Part shown: one piece after another, positions 24,003 through 32,635 of the stretch
Position numbering within the stretch: position 1 is the stretch's first letter
How the letters are laid out: each line of letters opens with the position of its first letter
Source of the DNA: Treponema sp.
GTDB taxonomy: Bacteria > Spirochaetota > Spirochaetia > Treponematales > Treponemataceae
DNA length: 33,449 nt
Assembly: GCA_017386165.1 (NCBI GenBank)
Contig: JAFNQK010000077.1
Coordinates: 1 to 33,449 of the forward strand
Direction of reading: 5' to 3'
Notes under the pieces: model-generated
Seen by the model: the letters and a program-made list of their open reading frames with translations, nothing else
What the model was told of the DNA's origin: nothing
Databases searched by the model: none
Position numbers and translations under genes: made by a program

Positions 24003-24666
24003 TCTTTTCGCCATATTTACAGGCCTTTTTTTGACCACCCTGGCTTACGCAGAAAATATTCAGTTTTCTGCCAACAGCATGACCGGAAAAGTCGGAAGCA
24101 CCTCTGATTCCACAACCCTTACAGGCGAGGCTTATGTTCTTACTGACTCAATGGAGCTCTCAGCCGACGAAATTACCCTCAGTGGCAAAGATTTTAGATA
24201 TATCGAAGCAACCGGTGCAATCAAAGGCCTCATCAAAGACACCGAAATGGATTTTAGTGCCGAAAAGCTCAAGTACGACCGTGTCACAAAACTGGCCGAG
24301 CTCAGCAACAACGTTTCTCTGACAGACAAAAAGAACAACGTTTCGGCAAAAGCCCAGATGATTGAATACAACCAGCAGACAGAAGTTGCCGTTATGCAGA
24401 TCGAAGTAGAACTCAAACAAAAGGACAACATCTGCAGCGGCGCCTACGCTATCTATAAAAAAAATGAACAGCTTCTTGAACTGAGTGGAAACAGCCAGAT
24501 AAAACAGAACAACGACACTTTCCGTGCCCAGGAAATAACCCTCAATATGGAAACACAGGAAATCTCCCTCGACGGACGAGTTAAAGGTTCCATTACAGAA
24601 GAAGCAAAATCAAAAGACAAAGCCAAAGAAGAAAAGCCAAAAGAAGAAGGACCCGAAGATGAGTGA
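23983..24666 (+). CDS. lptA: LptA/OstA-like periplasmic protein
   Basis: Forms the periplasmic beta-jellyroll filament that carries lipid to the outer membrane. The protein has 227 residues from ATG 23983, preferred over ATG 23971 because GAGG lies suitably upstream. A signal peptide (about 1-22, ending LAYAEN) precedes the OstA-type repeats: ANSMTGKVG, EITLSGKDFRYIEATGAI, AEKLKYDRVTKLAELSNNV and AQEITLNMETQEISLDGRV. The last 25 residues are a Lys/Glu-rich tail. It overlaps lptC by 20 bases and lptB by eight, indicating coupled translation. Confidence 0.87.
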   Translation: MKKSLNNLFAIFTGLFLTTLAYAENIQFSANSMTGKVGSTSDSTTLTGEAYVLTDSMELSADEITLSGKDFRYIEATGAIKGLIKDTEMDFSAEKLKYDRVTKLAELSNNVSLTDKKNNVSAKAQMIEYNQQTEVAVMQIEVELKQKDNICSGAYAIYKKNEQLLELSGNSQIKQNNDTFRAQEITLNMETQEISLDGRVKGSITEEAKSKDKAKEEKPKEEGPEDE

Positions 24667-25423
24667 TAATATAGAAGAAACCTCCCAAGATTCAAACATC
24701 CACACTTTAAGAGTCTCAAGCCTTTATAAAAGTTTTGGACACAAGAAAGTTGTTCAGGGGATCGATTTTCAGATGCATACTGGCGAAGTCCTGGGACTTT
24801 TGGGGCCAAACGGCGCCGGAAAGACCACAACCTTCTATATGATTGTAGGCTTTCACAAGCCAACTGCCGGAGATATTTTTTTAGACGAAGAACAGATTAC
24901 TCCACTTCCGATGTACAAGAGAGCCCGCAAAGGTATTTCATATCTTCCACAAGAACCAAGCGTTTTTAAGAAGTTCACCGTAGAAGAAAATATATGGTCA
25001 ATTCTCGAAACCAGAAAAGACCTTTCAAAACAAGAAAAAAAACAGAAGCTTGAAGATTTGATAGAAGAGTTTTCAATCGGAAGAATCAGAAAACAATATG
25101 CCTACACCCTTTCCGGAGGAGAACGCCGCCGTACAGAAATTGCCCGTTCCCTGGCAATCGAACCAAAGTTCCTCCTCCTCGATGAACCTTTTGCCGGAAT
25201 CGACCCTATTGCCGTTGCCGATATCAAACAGATGATTGCCCTCCTCGCCAAACGAGGAATCGGAATTCTTATCACAGACCATAATGTCCGCGACACACTT
25301 GAGATTACCGATAGAGCATTGATTGTTTCCAGCGGCCAGATTTCAATTCAAGGTACAAGAGAAGAAATCCTCAACAGCGAATTGGCTCGAGAAATCTACC
25401 TCGGAAAAGATTTCTCAATGTAA
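24659..25423 (+). CDS. lptB: ABC transporter ATPase LptB
   Basis: ATPase that drives extraction of lipid from the inner membrane for the Lpt bridge. The protein has 254 residues and a single nucleotide-binding domain from about 16: Walker A GPNGAGKT near 49-56, Q-loop in YLPQEPSVFKK, signature LSGGERRR near 152-159, Walker B FLLLDEPFAGIDP near 171-183 and the H-loop histidine in TDHNVRDT. The FAGIDPIAV and SVFKKFTVEENI segments are typical of LptB rather than other ABC ATPases. The permeases LptF and LptG are not in the window. Confidence 0.93.
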   Translation: MSDNIEETSQDSNIHTLRVSSLYKSFGHKKVVQGIDFQMHTGEVLGLLGPNGAGKTTTFYMIVGFHKPTAGDIFLDEEQITPLPMYKRARKGISYLPQEPSVFKKFTVEENIWSILETRKDLSKQEKKQKLEDLIEEFSIGRIRKQYAYTLSGGERRRTEIARSLAIEPKFLLLDEPFAGIDPIAVADIKQMIALLAKRGIGILITDHNVRDTLEITDRALIVSSGQISIQGTREEILNSELAREIYLGKDFSM

Positions 25424-25449
25424 ACAGACATCCCCTCTACAAATGCCCG

Positions 25450-25502
25450 CCCCCTCTTCTCAACCAAAAATCATTGACAACTCGGGTGAGAGGGGGATAA
25501 AG
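25450..25502 (+). promoter_or_regulatory. Candidate chemoreceptor promoter with overlapping hairpin
   Basis: TTGACA (25474-25479) is followed after 17 bases by ATAAAG (25497-25502), a weak -10. CCCCCTCT (25450-25457) and AGAGGGGG (25489-25496) are exact complements and enclose the -35 box in the 31-base loop. No T run follows, so this is not an ordinary terminator. A TATAAT at 25513-25518 lacks a -35 partner. Confidence 0.35.
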
Positions 25503-25543
25503 TATAAAGATGTATAATTTATCATTATATTTAGAGGCAAATT

Positions 25544-27619
25544 ATGAAATTCCGAATCACCATCATGAGAAAACTATTATTTCTCAATTTGTTTGCAATT
25601 TTTTTTACAGGAGTTTCCATTGCAATAGTTGCTCTTGGAATATTCGACAGAAAAACAGTTAAAAATACAGAAAATTCACTTTTAAATACAGCCCGGGGTG
25701 TTGAATACACACTCAGCGACTGGCAGGCAACACTTTCAGGCTATTCAGGACTACTTTCTACTCTTTCTGAATACAAAGCTATAGCCGGCGGACAGATATC
25801 AAAAGCTTCTGCAATTGAACATATCAACACGACCGCAGAAGAACTGGAACTTGATATCATTGCTATAACTGATACACACGGAAATATCATCGCTTCCCAC
25901 GGAATACAAGAATCGGATATTTCCTCAAACACTGCTGTTGCAGAAGCAATCAACGGAGAAGAATCCTACGCTTACGAACCGGTTTCAGACTGTGATTATG
26001 CTATCGTAGCAACATCTCCAATCTACAACGGAGAAAGAATCATCGGTATTCTTTTAAGCGGCTACGATTTAACTAATGATGATTTTATTTCCACTGTACA
26101 CGAATCCTACGATACAGAATGTACAATATTCTCAAAAGATTTGCGCGTTTCCACTACTCTTTGCGATGACAAAGGTAACCGCATGGTGGGCACTAAACTT
26201 ACAAACCAGGCAATTGTTCAGGATGTTTTATACAACGGTAATCTTTTTCAGGGTAAAAATACAATCAACAATACAAAATACAGCTCGATTTACCAGCCGC
26301 TAAAGAATAAAAACGGCAAAGTTACCGGTATGGTCTTTGTTGCAAAGAGCATGCATATTATCAAGGCCATAAAAACACAAACCCAGGCCATGGTAATACC
26401 TGCGATTATCATTATTTCTTTCCTTGGATTCTTCTGTTCTTATATTCCGATTACACACATCATCAAGCGTATCAGAGGTGTTTCCAGTTATCTCGGAGAA
26501 ATTGCAACCGGTGATGCAGACCTAGCACAGAGAATTCCCCTTGCTCATCACGATGAAATCGGAGAACTGACCGAAAACTTTAACCTCTTTATTTCAAAAC
26601 TGCAGACTATTATTAAAGAAGTAAAACATTCCAAAGACGAACTTGCCATCGGTGGTCAGAACATGCTTACCCACGCAGAAGATACTGCAAGCGCCATCGC
26701 CGAAATCATTGCAAATATCGAAGGAATACATTCCCAGATTAATAATCAGGCCGACAATGTTCAGGATACAGCCGGTGCCGTTAACCAGATTTCTTCTAAC
26801 ATCGAATCTCTTGAACGCATGATTGAAAATCAGAGTACAAACGTTATTCAGGCAAGTGCTGCAATTGAACAGATGCTCGGTAACATCAAGAGCGTTAACC
26901 AGTCCATCGATAAAATGGCCGGCTCTTTTGATGAACTTCAGGAAAATGCCAATACCGGTATCCAGACTCAGGCTAATGTAAACACAAAGATTCAACAGAT
27001 AGAAGAAGAATCCCAAATGCTTCAGGAAGCAAACCTTGCAATCCAGAGTATCGCTTCTCAGACTAACCTTCTTGCTATGAACGCCGCAATCGAAGCTGCC
27101 CACGCCGGTGACGCAGGTAAAGGTTTCGCCGTTGTAGCAGATGAAATCCGTAAGCTTTCAGAAACCTCTTCTGCACAGTCAAAGCGCATTGGAGAAGAAT
27201 TGAACAAGATTCGTGATTCTATTCAGTCGGTAGTTGAAGCTTCATCCGCCTCTACAAAAGCCTTTACTGCCGTTTCTGATAAAATCCAGACAACAGATGA
27301 ACTCGTTATCCAGATTAAATCTGCCATGGAAGAACAGGACGCAGGCTCTAATCAGATTACAGAAGCACTCGGCAATATGAACAACAGTACTGCCGAAGTT
27401 AGGACTGCTGCCCATGAAATGACAGAAGGAAACCAGCTCATCTTGAGTAACATTAAAAACCTTCAGGATATTGCAGGAACAATGACCCGCAGTATGGACG
27501 AAATGGAAGTCGGAGCTCGCCAGATTAACGAAACCGGTACCGGACTTCAGGAGATTTCTAATTCTGTAGAAGAATCAATCAAGAAGATTGGTAATGAAAT
27601 CGACATGTTTAAAGTCTAG
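25544..27619 (+). CDS. Methyl-accepting chemotaxis protein (Cache-HAMP)
   Basis: Transmembrane chemoreceptor that controls the CheA kinase. The protein has 691 residues. The first membrane segment is at about 10-33, a periplasmic Cache-type sensor at about 38-276, the second membrane segment at about 281-303 and HAMP at about 304-357. The cytoplasmic coiled coil covers about 360-680, with the highly conserved tip [20 protein letters not shown] at 503-522. Several Glu/Gln pairs flanking the tip are plausible CheR/CheB sites. AGAGG precedes ATG 25544. No C-terminal CheR-binding pentapeptide is seen. The ligand is unknown. A nitrilase-fold gene follows after seven bases and is probably cotranscribed. 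Confidence 0.95.
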   Translation: MKFRITIMRKLLFLNLFAIFFTGVSIAIVALGIFDRKTVKNTENSLLNTARGVEYTLSDWQATLSGYSGLLSTLSEYKAIAGGQISKASAIEHINTTAEELELDIIAITDTHGNIIASHGIQESDISSNTAVAEAINGEESYAYEPVSDCDYAIVATSPIYNGERIIGILLSGYDLTNDDFISTVHESYDTECTIFSKDLRVSTTLCDDKGNRMVGTKLTNQAIVQDVLYNGNLFQGKNTINNTKYSSIYQPLKNKNGKVTGMVFVAKSMHIIKAIKTQTQAMVIPAIIIISFLGFFCSYIPITHIIKRIRGVSSYLGEIATGDADLAQRIPLAHHDEIGELTENFNLFISKLQTIIKEVKHSKDELAIGGQNMLTHAEDTASAIAEIIANIEGIHSQINNQADNVQDTAGAVNQISSNIESLERMIENQSTNVIQASAAIEQMLGNIKSVNQSIDKMAGSFDELQENANTGIQTQANVNTKIQQIEEESQMLQEANLAIQSIASQTNLLAMNAAIEAAHAGDAGKGFAVVADEIRKLSETSSAQSKRIGEELNKIRDSIQSVVEASSASTKAFTAVSDKIQTTDELVIQIKSAMEEQDAGSNQITEALGNMNNSTAEVRTAAHEMTEGNQLILSNIKNLQDIAGTMTRSMDEMEVGARQINETGTGLQEISNSVEESIKKIGNEIDMFKV

Positions 27620-27626
27620 GTAAATT

Positions 27627-29009
27627 TTGAACAACACAACTCAGAAACTCTACAATTTTATAGCCCTTCTTTGCTCAGAAGTAATTAATTCTTGTCCTGA
27701 AGATTTTTTTGTAAACTACAGCTGTATTTCTCTCGATGAAAAAGCTGAGCTTTATTCAAAGATAAAGAATCAGGTTCCCGCACTTGAAAGACAGTTGAGC
27801 GACCAGGATTTTGATGACGCTTTCTTTAATAAGCTTGATGACGTCGTTCATAGCTTTACATTGCAGAATCGACAGAAAGATTTTTACGGAATTATTGCAT
27901 TAATCCAGTTATTAGATGACGGGCTCCACACCATTCTCATAAGTCAGATCAAAGATTTTCAGGAAGACGATTTTGTTGTTGTATTAAACTCCAACCGAGA
28001 AACAACCGGAATCGGACTTTTACCAAGATGTTCCTGTGCCTGGGAGCGCAAACACCGTCTATCTCACAGTTACAACCGACTGGATAACTTTCTCTTTAAT
28101 TTCCTTCTCCTTGAAAATAAAATCCTGGGAGAATTAATCGACAAACACTTCTTTCTCAAAAAAGATTTGTTCATCGATTTTGAAACCAAGCGATATCTTA
28201 CGATTGCGGCAACTCCATTAACCCAGCAAAGAGAATTTGGAGTAGCAACCTCAATAAATGAGCGCATTCAAGTTTTTGACATAACCTACGAAAAAAAAGA
28301 CTACACCCAGGACAACGAACTTGTCTGGAAAAAAATCGAATTAAGCGCACACAATAAAAGTGACATCATTTTGTTCCCGGAAATGCTGGGTACTCCTACC
28401 CTGGAAGAATATATTTCTACAAAATTAAAAGGCCTTTCAGAGTCTGAAAGAGCAAACTACCCTTCAATGATTATTCTTCCTTCCTTTTGGAATAAAGGAA
28501 AGAACTCCGTTTCAATTTTAGACCGTCACGGAAATGTTCTCTGCCGCCAGCTCAAACAGAATCCTTTCAGAATTGAAGCAAATGGTCAGGGATATCTTGA
28601 AAACATCAAAAGCAGCAATGTAGTTAATATTTTCCATTTTGAAGGAATTGGCCGCATCGCAATTCTAATTTGTAAAGACTTTTTAACCACAAAATACATG
28701 GAACAATTGATGCGCTGTTTTAAGCTCACCCTGATTATTGTTCCGTCGTTTTCAACGGGTTCATACGACTTTTTGCGTTCTTTTGATCTCTGTGCTCACG
28801 ACGACTGCAATGTTATCTGGATTAACACCTGCGCCGCCATGGAAAAAGGCAAAGAATCTAATTTTGAAAATATCGGCTACATCCGAAAGCGTATCAGCCG
28901 CACCGACGACGAGGCCCAGATGCTCTGCAAGATGCCTGCATGCCAGAACGCCTTTGTACATAAATGTCAGAAAGACTGCATATTTATAGAAAAGATTAAC
29001 GCAATTTGA
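27627..29009 (+). CDS. Carbon-nitrogen hydrolase (nitrilase) fold protein with extra N-terminal domain
   Basis: The protein has 460 residues, starting at TTG 27627; the AGG of its ribosome site overlaps the chemoreceptor stop. Residues about 205-430 carry the nitrilase-superfamily triad: E252 (LFPEMLG), K310 (CRQLKQNPF) and C349 (ILICKDFL). Such enzymes cleave nitriles or amides or transfer acyl groups through a cysteine thioester. Residues 1-200 are not recognised and contain no signal peptide. The C-terminus has C434, C439, C447 and C451 (C-x4-C-x7-C-x3-C), possibly a metal site. The usual glycine-rich surroundings of the nucleophile are only partly kept, so the substrate cannot be guessed. 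Its position suggests a link to the receptor. Confidence 0.78.
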   Translation: MNNTTQKLYNFIALLCSEVINSCPEDFFVNYSCISLDEKAELYSKIKNQVPALERQLSDQDFDDAFFNKLDDVVHSFTLQNRQKDFYGIIALIQLLDDGLHTILISQIKDFQEDDFVVVLNSNRETTGIGLLPRCSCAWERKHRLSHSYNRLDNFLFNFLLLENKILGELIDKHFFLKKDLFIDFETKRYLTIAATPLTQQREFGVATSINERIQVFDITYEKKDYTQDNELVWKKIELSAHNKSDIILFPEMLGTPTLEEYISTKLKGLSESERANYPSMIILPSFWNKGKNSVSILDRHGNVLCRQLKQNPFRIEANGQGYLENIKSSNVVNIFHFEGIGRIAILICKDFLTTKYMEQLMRCFKLTLIIVPSFSTGSYDFLRSFDLCAHDDCNVIWINTCAAMEKGKESNFENIGYIRKRISRTDDEAQMLCKMPACQNAFVHKCQKDCIFIEKINAI

Positions 29010-29035
29010 CAAATCCACTAATATCGTGTTATTAT
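29006..29035 (+). promoter_or_regulatory. Promoter of rny
   Basis: TTGACA (29006-29011) is followed after 18 bases by TATTAT (29030-29035). It begins at the end of the nitrilase-fold gene and gives a leader of about 40 bases with a GGAG ribosome site before ATG 29081. Confidence 0.7.
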
Positions 29036-29080
29036 TAATGTTGAACTATTCTATACTATAGGATTTTACGGAGTTAAAGA

Positions 29081-30622
29081 ATGAATACATCTACACAAAT
29101 CGTTCTTTTGATTGCTCTTCCAATAGTCGGAATCGTTCTTGGATGGATTATTCGCTGGCTTTATGCCAGATTTCAACTATCTGCATCAGAACAAAAAGCA
29201 GAACGTGTAAAACAGGACGCTATAAGAGAAGCTGAAGCTCAGAAAAAAGAAATTTTGCTCAACGCAAAAGATGAACTCATTCGTGAACGAAACCAGCAGG
29301 AACGAGAAAACAGAGAACGTCGTGCTGAAGTTCAGCGTTATGAAGCTCGTGTCAGCAAAAAAGAAGAAATCGTTGACCAACGCGCTGCTGAATGTGACAA
29401 AAAAGAAAAAGAATTTGCAGACCGTGCAGCTGCAATGAAAAAACGAGAAACAACCCTTAATGCACAGGAAGAAGAACTTAGACGAGAACTTGAAAGAATT
29501 TCTGGACTTTCAGCCCAGGAAGCAAAAGAACTCATTATCAAGAATCTTGAAAACGATGCAAAGCATGATGCACAGGCTCTTCTTAATAAAATCGAACAGG
29601 ATGCACAGCTTTCTGCGGAAAAGAAAGCCCGCGAAATTCTTATTTCGGCAATTCAGAGAATCGCTCCTGAAACTACAAGTGACATTACAGTTACCACTGT
29701 TTCACTTCCAAGCGACGAAATGAAAGGCCGCATCATCGGTCGTGAAGGACGAAACATCCGCACACTGGAAACTCTTACTGGTGTAGATATCATCATCGAT
29801 GATACTCCAGAAGCTGTTGTAATTTCATGTTTTGACCCTGTCAGAAAAGAAATTGCAAAAGAATCTTTGGAACGCCTTATTTCCGATGGACGAATTCACC
29901 CTGCCCGCATTGAAGAAATTGTTCAGAAAGTTACCCGCGAAGTACAGAACAAGATTTACGAAGAAGGTGAAAAGGCATTGTTTGATCTCGGTATCCACAA
30001 CATGCCTACAGAAGGTGTTAGAGCACTTGGACGACTTTACTTTAGAACAAGTTACGGACAAAACGTTCTTACACACTCAAAAGAAGTTGCAACTGTTGCC
30101 GCAACTCTCGCAGCAGAAGTTGGTGCAGACCGCGAACTCGCTAAGCGCGCCGCAATCCTTCACGATATTGGTAAGGGAGCTGAAAACGACAGCGACCAGA
30201 ACCACGCAGAAGTTGGTGCAGAAATCGCACGCAAGATGGGAGAAGATCCTCGCGTAATCAACGCTATTGCTGCACACCACAACGATGTAGAAGCAACAAC
30301 AATCGAAGCAACAATCGTTCAGATTGCAGATGCTATTTCTGCTGCCCGCCCAGGTGCACGCCGCGAAACAGTAGACAACTACGTTAAGCGTCTTGAAAAC
30401 CTCGAAGCAATTGCAGAAAACTTTGAAGGTGTAGAAAAAGCATTTGCTATCCAGGCAGGTCGCGAACTCCGCGTACTTGTAAACAACGAAAAAGTGTCAG
30501 ACAGCGAAGTTAAACAGCTTGCTTCTGATATTGCAAAACAGATTGAAACAGATCTTAAATATCCAGGAAGAATCCGTATTACAATGATCCGCGAAACCCG
30601 CATCATCGAATACGCAAGATAA
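29081..30622 (+). CDS. rny: Ribonuclease Y
   Basis: Membrane-anchored endoribonuclease that initiates mRNA decay. The protein has 513 residues, close to the family norm. A single N-terminal membrane helix (about 6-28) is followed by a long charged coiled coil (about 32-185), a KH RNA-binding domain with GRIIGREGRNIR at 216-227, and an HD hydrolase domain with H361-D362 (ILHDIGKG) and further HN/HH motifs near 375 and 395. The ending PGRIRITMIRETRIIEYAR is typical of RNase Y. It has its own promoter and a strong convergent terminator, so it is probably monocistronic. Confidence 0.97.
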   Translation: MNTSTQIVLLIALPIVGIVLGWIIRWLYARFQLSASEQKAERVKQDAIREAEAQKKEILLNAKDELIRERNQQERENRERRAEVQRYEARVSKKEEIVDQRAAECDKKEKEFADRAAAMKKRETTLNAQEEELRRELERISGLSAQEAKELIIKNLENDAKHDAQALLNKIEQDAQLSAEKKAREILISAIQRIAPETTSDITVTTVSLPSDEMKGRIIGREGRNIRTLETLTGVDIIIDDTPEAVVISCFDPVRKEIAKESLERLISDGRIHPARIEEIVQKVTREVQNKIYEEGEKALFDLGIHNMPTEGVRALGRLYFRTSYGQNVLTHSKEVATVAATLAAEVGADRELAKRAAILHDIGKGAENDSDQNHAEVGAEIARKMGEDPRVINAIAAHHNDVEATTIEATIVQIADAISAARPGARRETVDNYVKRLENLEAIAENFEGVEKAFAIQAGRELRVLVNNEKVSDSEVKQLASDIAKQIETDLKYPGRIRITMIRETRIIEYAR

Positions 30623-30644
30623 ACCTGATTATAACAAAGAAAAA

Positions 30645-30812
30645 ACTGTCCAATAGTTGTATTGGTCATTGAGTGGTTACTGAGAGGTTACTGAGCTTGT
30701 CGAAGTACCTTTCGAAGGACGTATCGAAATGACCATTTGGTGGTTGAGGCTCCGGTTACTGAACTTGTCGAAGTATCGAAACCACAGAGGACTATTAGGA
30801 CAGTTTTTTTTT
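30645..30812. repeat. Terminator stem enclosing a REP-like repeat element
   Basis: ACTGTCCAATAG (30645-30656) pairs with the complement at 30792-30804 with one bulged base and is followed by a nine-T run, forming a terminator between convergent genes. The 135-base loop holds a repeat element: 22-base direct repeats at 30686-30707 and 30754-30775 (one mismatch, core CTTGTCGAAGTA), a further GGTTACTGAG at 30675-30684, and an inverted pair GGTCATT/AATGACC. This looks like an insertion of a dispersed palindromic element into an existing terminator. Confidence 0.75.
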
Positions 30813-30820
30813 ATTTTACA

Positions 30821-31417
30821 CTAATAAGCAAGCATTATATAAAAAGCTAAAATATTATCGTAGGCATAATTTCCACGAGGCATAAATCGATAATAAACAC
30901 CCAGAACAGGCATTACCTCGGAGGATGATTCATATAAAAAGTCGTATTCAAGACTGATTCTAAAACCGTTACCCCAGCTTGTGGCATTAAAAAGAGGCGC
31001 AACATCTGACTGATTGCAATAATCAAGTCTCTGGCCGCCGGCATAATACACACCTGCATTAAAGCCTTTTAAGCCAGGATAAAACTTTACCCCACCGTAA
31101 CAGGCGTAATCAAAATGATTATTATATAAAGAACCGTTCCAAACTAAATCAAAAAGAGTATCGGCTCCAAGAACAAATTTAAATGGCTTGGAAATTTTAA
31201 AAGAAAGATTTATGACTGGACCAATAAAAAAACGATTGTAAATACCATTATTAAATGTGTCGTTTGATTCAGTAATCTGTTGGTCACCATAAAAAGGATA
31301 ACCCGAGCAAACGCCTGCATCAAAACGAAGAATGCGGTCAGCTTCAGCATAAGTTGAAAGACTGACCGCAATCAGAGCTATAAATACTAATATTTTTTTA
31401 GAGCTCAAAAACTTCAA
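30821..31417 (-). CDS. Outer-membrane-type beta-strand-rich secreted protein
   Basis: The protein has 198 residues starting at TTG 31417; no ATG fits. A signal peptide (about 1-24, ending STYAEA) precedes a run of alternating-residue strands rich in Tyr, Phe and Gly (for example VKFYPGLKGFNAGVYYAGG), ending YIMLAY with a terminal aromatic residue, as expected for a small barrel. No specific family is recognised. It lies 12 bases after the DoxX-like gene and is the last of a five-gene minus-strand cluster. Confidence 0.7.
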   Translation of the reverse strand: MKFLSSKKILVFIALIAVSLSTYAEADRILRFDAGVCSGYPFYGDQQITESNDTFNNGIYNRFFIGPVINLSFKISKPFKFVLGADTLFDLVWNGSLYNNHFDYACYGGVKFYPGLKGFNAGVYYAGGQRLDYCNQSDVAPLFNATSWGNGFRISLEYDFLYESSSEVMPVLGVYYRFMPRGNYAYDNILAFYIMLAY

Positions 31418-31429
31418 ATTAATCGCCTG

Positions 31430-31852
31430 TTATGAACGAGACTGAAGCAAGATCAAAGCACCAAGAACGATGAGGTGATCTGCAAACTGATAACACCAGC
31501 TGAGGAAGTGTTTTGCACCACCATTGAAAAGTCCGTGTCCACCGAGGAAGTCAATCAATACGATTGCACAAATCCAAACGATCATTACAACTAACAAAAG
31601 AATTGAATTGAATGCTCCCAAAGAAGTTGGAAGGAACAAACCAACGATAAGCAATACACCTGCAACAACCTCGATAATTCCGAGAACGATTACAAGAATA
31701 CTTTCAACATTACCGTCAAAAATAGAACGAATTGCATCTGCAGCTGCGTCACCGCCACCCTGCAAAGCCCAGATTCCAGCTACAGAAAGCATCAAACCAA
31801 CTGCAAGCTGAAGCACGATACGACCAATAGACATTTTAGAACTATCTGCCAT
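31430..31852 (-). CDS. DoxX-like four-helix membrane protein
   Basis: The protein has 140 residues and four hydrophobic helices at about 10-30, 48-70, 78-102 and 118-137. The GIIEVVAGVLLIVGLFLP segment after the second helix is typical of DoxX-like proteins. Members are linked to respiratory or redox membrane functions, but the role is often unknown. The strongest ribosome site of the region (GGAGGA) precedes ATG 31852, which suggests high expression. It lies 18 bases downstream of the ASCH gene. Confidence 0.6.
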   Translation of the reverse strand: MADSSKMSIGRIVLQLAVGLMLSVAGIWALQGGGDAAADAIRSIFDGNVESILVIVLGIIEVVAGVLLIVGLFLPTSLGAFNSILLLVVMIVWICAIVLIDFLGGHGLFNGGAKHFLSWCYQFADHLIVLGALILLQSRS

Positions 31853-31870
31853 TTAATCCTCCTATCTATA

Positions 31871-32329
31871 TTATTTATAGACTACCCTGAAAGTCTGGAA
31901 TATCAGCTTTATGTCAGGAGCAAATTCAAAACCGACAACTGCCCCTTCATCTTCAAGATATTCCTTTTGTTTTTCTTTCCATTCTTCGAGAGAATTATCT
32001 TCTCCTTCCTGCTGTGCCATTCCCCAGGTCACTTCATTGAATGGAACGATATTAACAGATTCTAATTCAATTATACAACGCGGTGTACCACTTCTGTCAA
32101 ATACCATGTACAATTCACCGGAAACAGGAAGTGGTTCTCCATCGATTAAAAATGATGCAAGAGTCGAAAAAGTTGCAGTTTTGCGTCCCGTCATAATGAG
32201 AACAAGCTTTTCGTCGTTTGAAATTCCTTCTGCATCAAAACAGAGGTCTCCGGAACAGCGGATTTCAGGATCACGGCCAGTATCTGTAATAAACTTCTGC
32301 CAAAAGCTATCGGCAACACTTAATTCCAT
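31871..32329 (-). CDS. ASCH domain protein
   Basis: The protein has 152 residues. The family pattern is clear: a helical N-terminus with WQKFI, TGRKTATFS near 47-55, LPVSGELYMVFDRSGTPRCI (a beta-barrel core related to the PUA fold) near 67-86, and PFNEVTWGMAQQEGEDNSLEEWK near 95-117. It ends with an F-E-F and V-V-Y strand pair. ASCH proteins bind RNA or modified nucleosides and some are amidohydrolases. The substrate is unknown here. Its ATG overlaps the stop of the preceding membrane protein gene by one base, so translation is coupled. Confidence 0.85.
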   Translation of the reverse strand: MELSVADSFWQKFITDTGRDPEIRCSGDLCFDAEGISNDEKLVLIMTGRKTATFSTLASFLIDGEPLPVSGELYMVFDRSGTPRCIIELESVNIVPFNEVTWGMAQQEGEDNSLEEWKEKQKEYLEDEGAVVGFEFAPDIKLIFQTFRVVYK

Positions 32330-32628
32330 TATTTACTCCTGATCAGCATCAATATAAAAGCAAAAATAAAAAACAGACTTGGAACAACGGTAAAGGCAAC
32401 TGTAAGCCATGGTAATTCTGTTCCCGGAATACAAACTCCAAGAGAAACCAAAACTCCAAGATCTACGAGCATATTAAAAACAAGCCCGATATAACTTGTG
32501 ATAGCACCGATTACAAGACTCATCCATGCCATATCCTTTGTTTTAGACCAGAGAAGAATTGCAGTAAAAGCAGTTAACCCGCCCATTACAAGTTTTATTA
32601 CATACACAATCATCTGTTCTTTTGTCAT
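32329..32628 (-). CDS. Small three-helix membrane protein, unknown
   Basis: The protein has 99 residues from ATG 32628, preferred over TTG 32646 because AGAGG lies just upstream of the ATG. Three hydrophobic segments lie at about 7-26, 33-60 and 72-96, with few charged residues. No family is recognised. It is packed between the aminotransferase-like gene (7-base gap) and the ASCH gene (1-base overlap), so it belongs to the same operon. Confidence 0.7.
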   Translation of the reverse strand: MTKEQMIVYVIKLVMGGLTAFTAILLWSKTKDMAWMSLVIGAITSYIGLVFNMLVDLGVLVSLGVCIPGTELPWLTVAFTVVPSLFFIFAFILMLIRSK

Positions 32629-32635
32629 AAAACCT

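Noticed and set aside
26594-27103. 169-residue minus-strand open frame
   Set aside because: Antisense to the chemoreceptor coiled coil; a shadow of its regular codon pattern.
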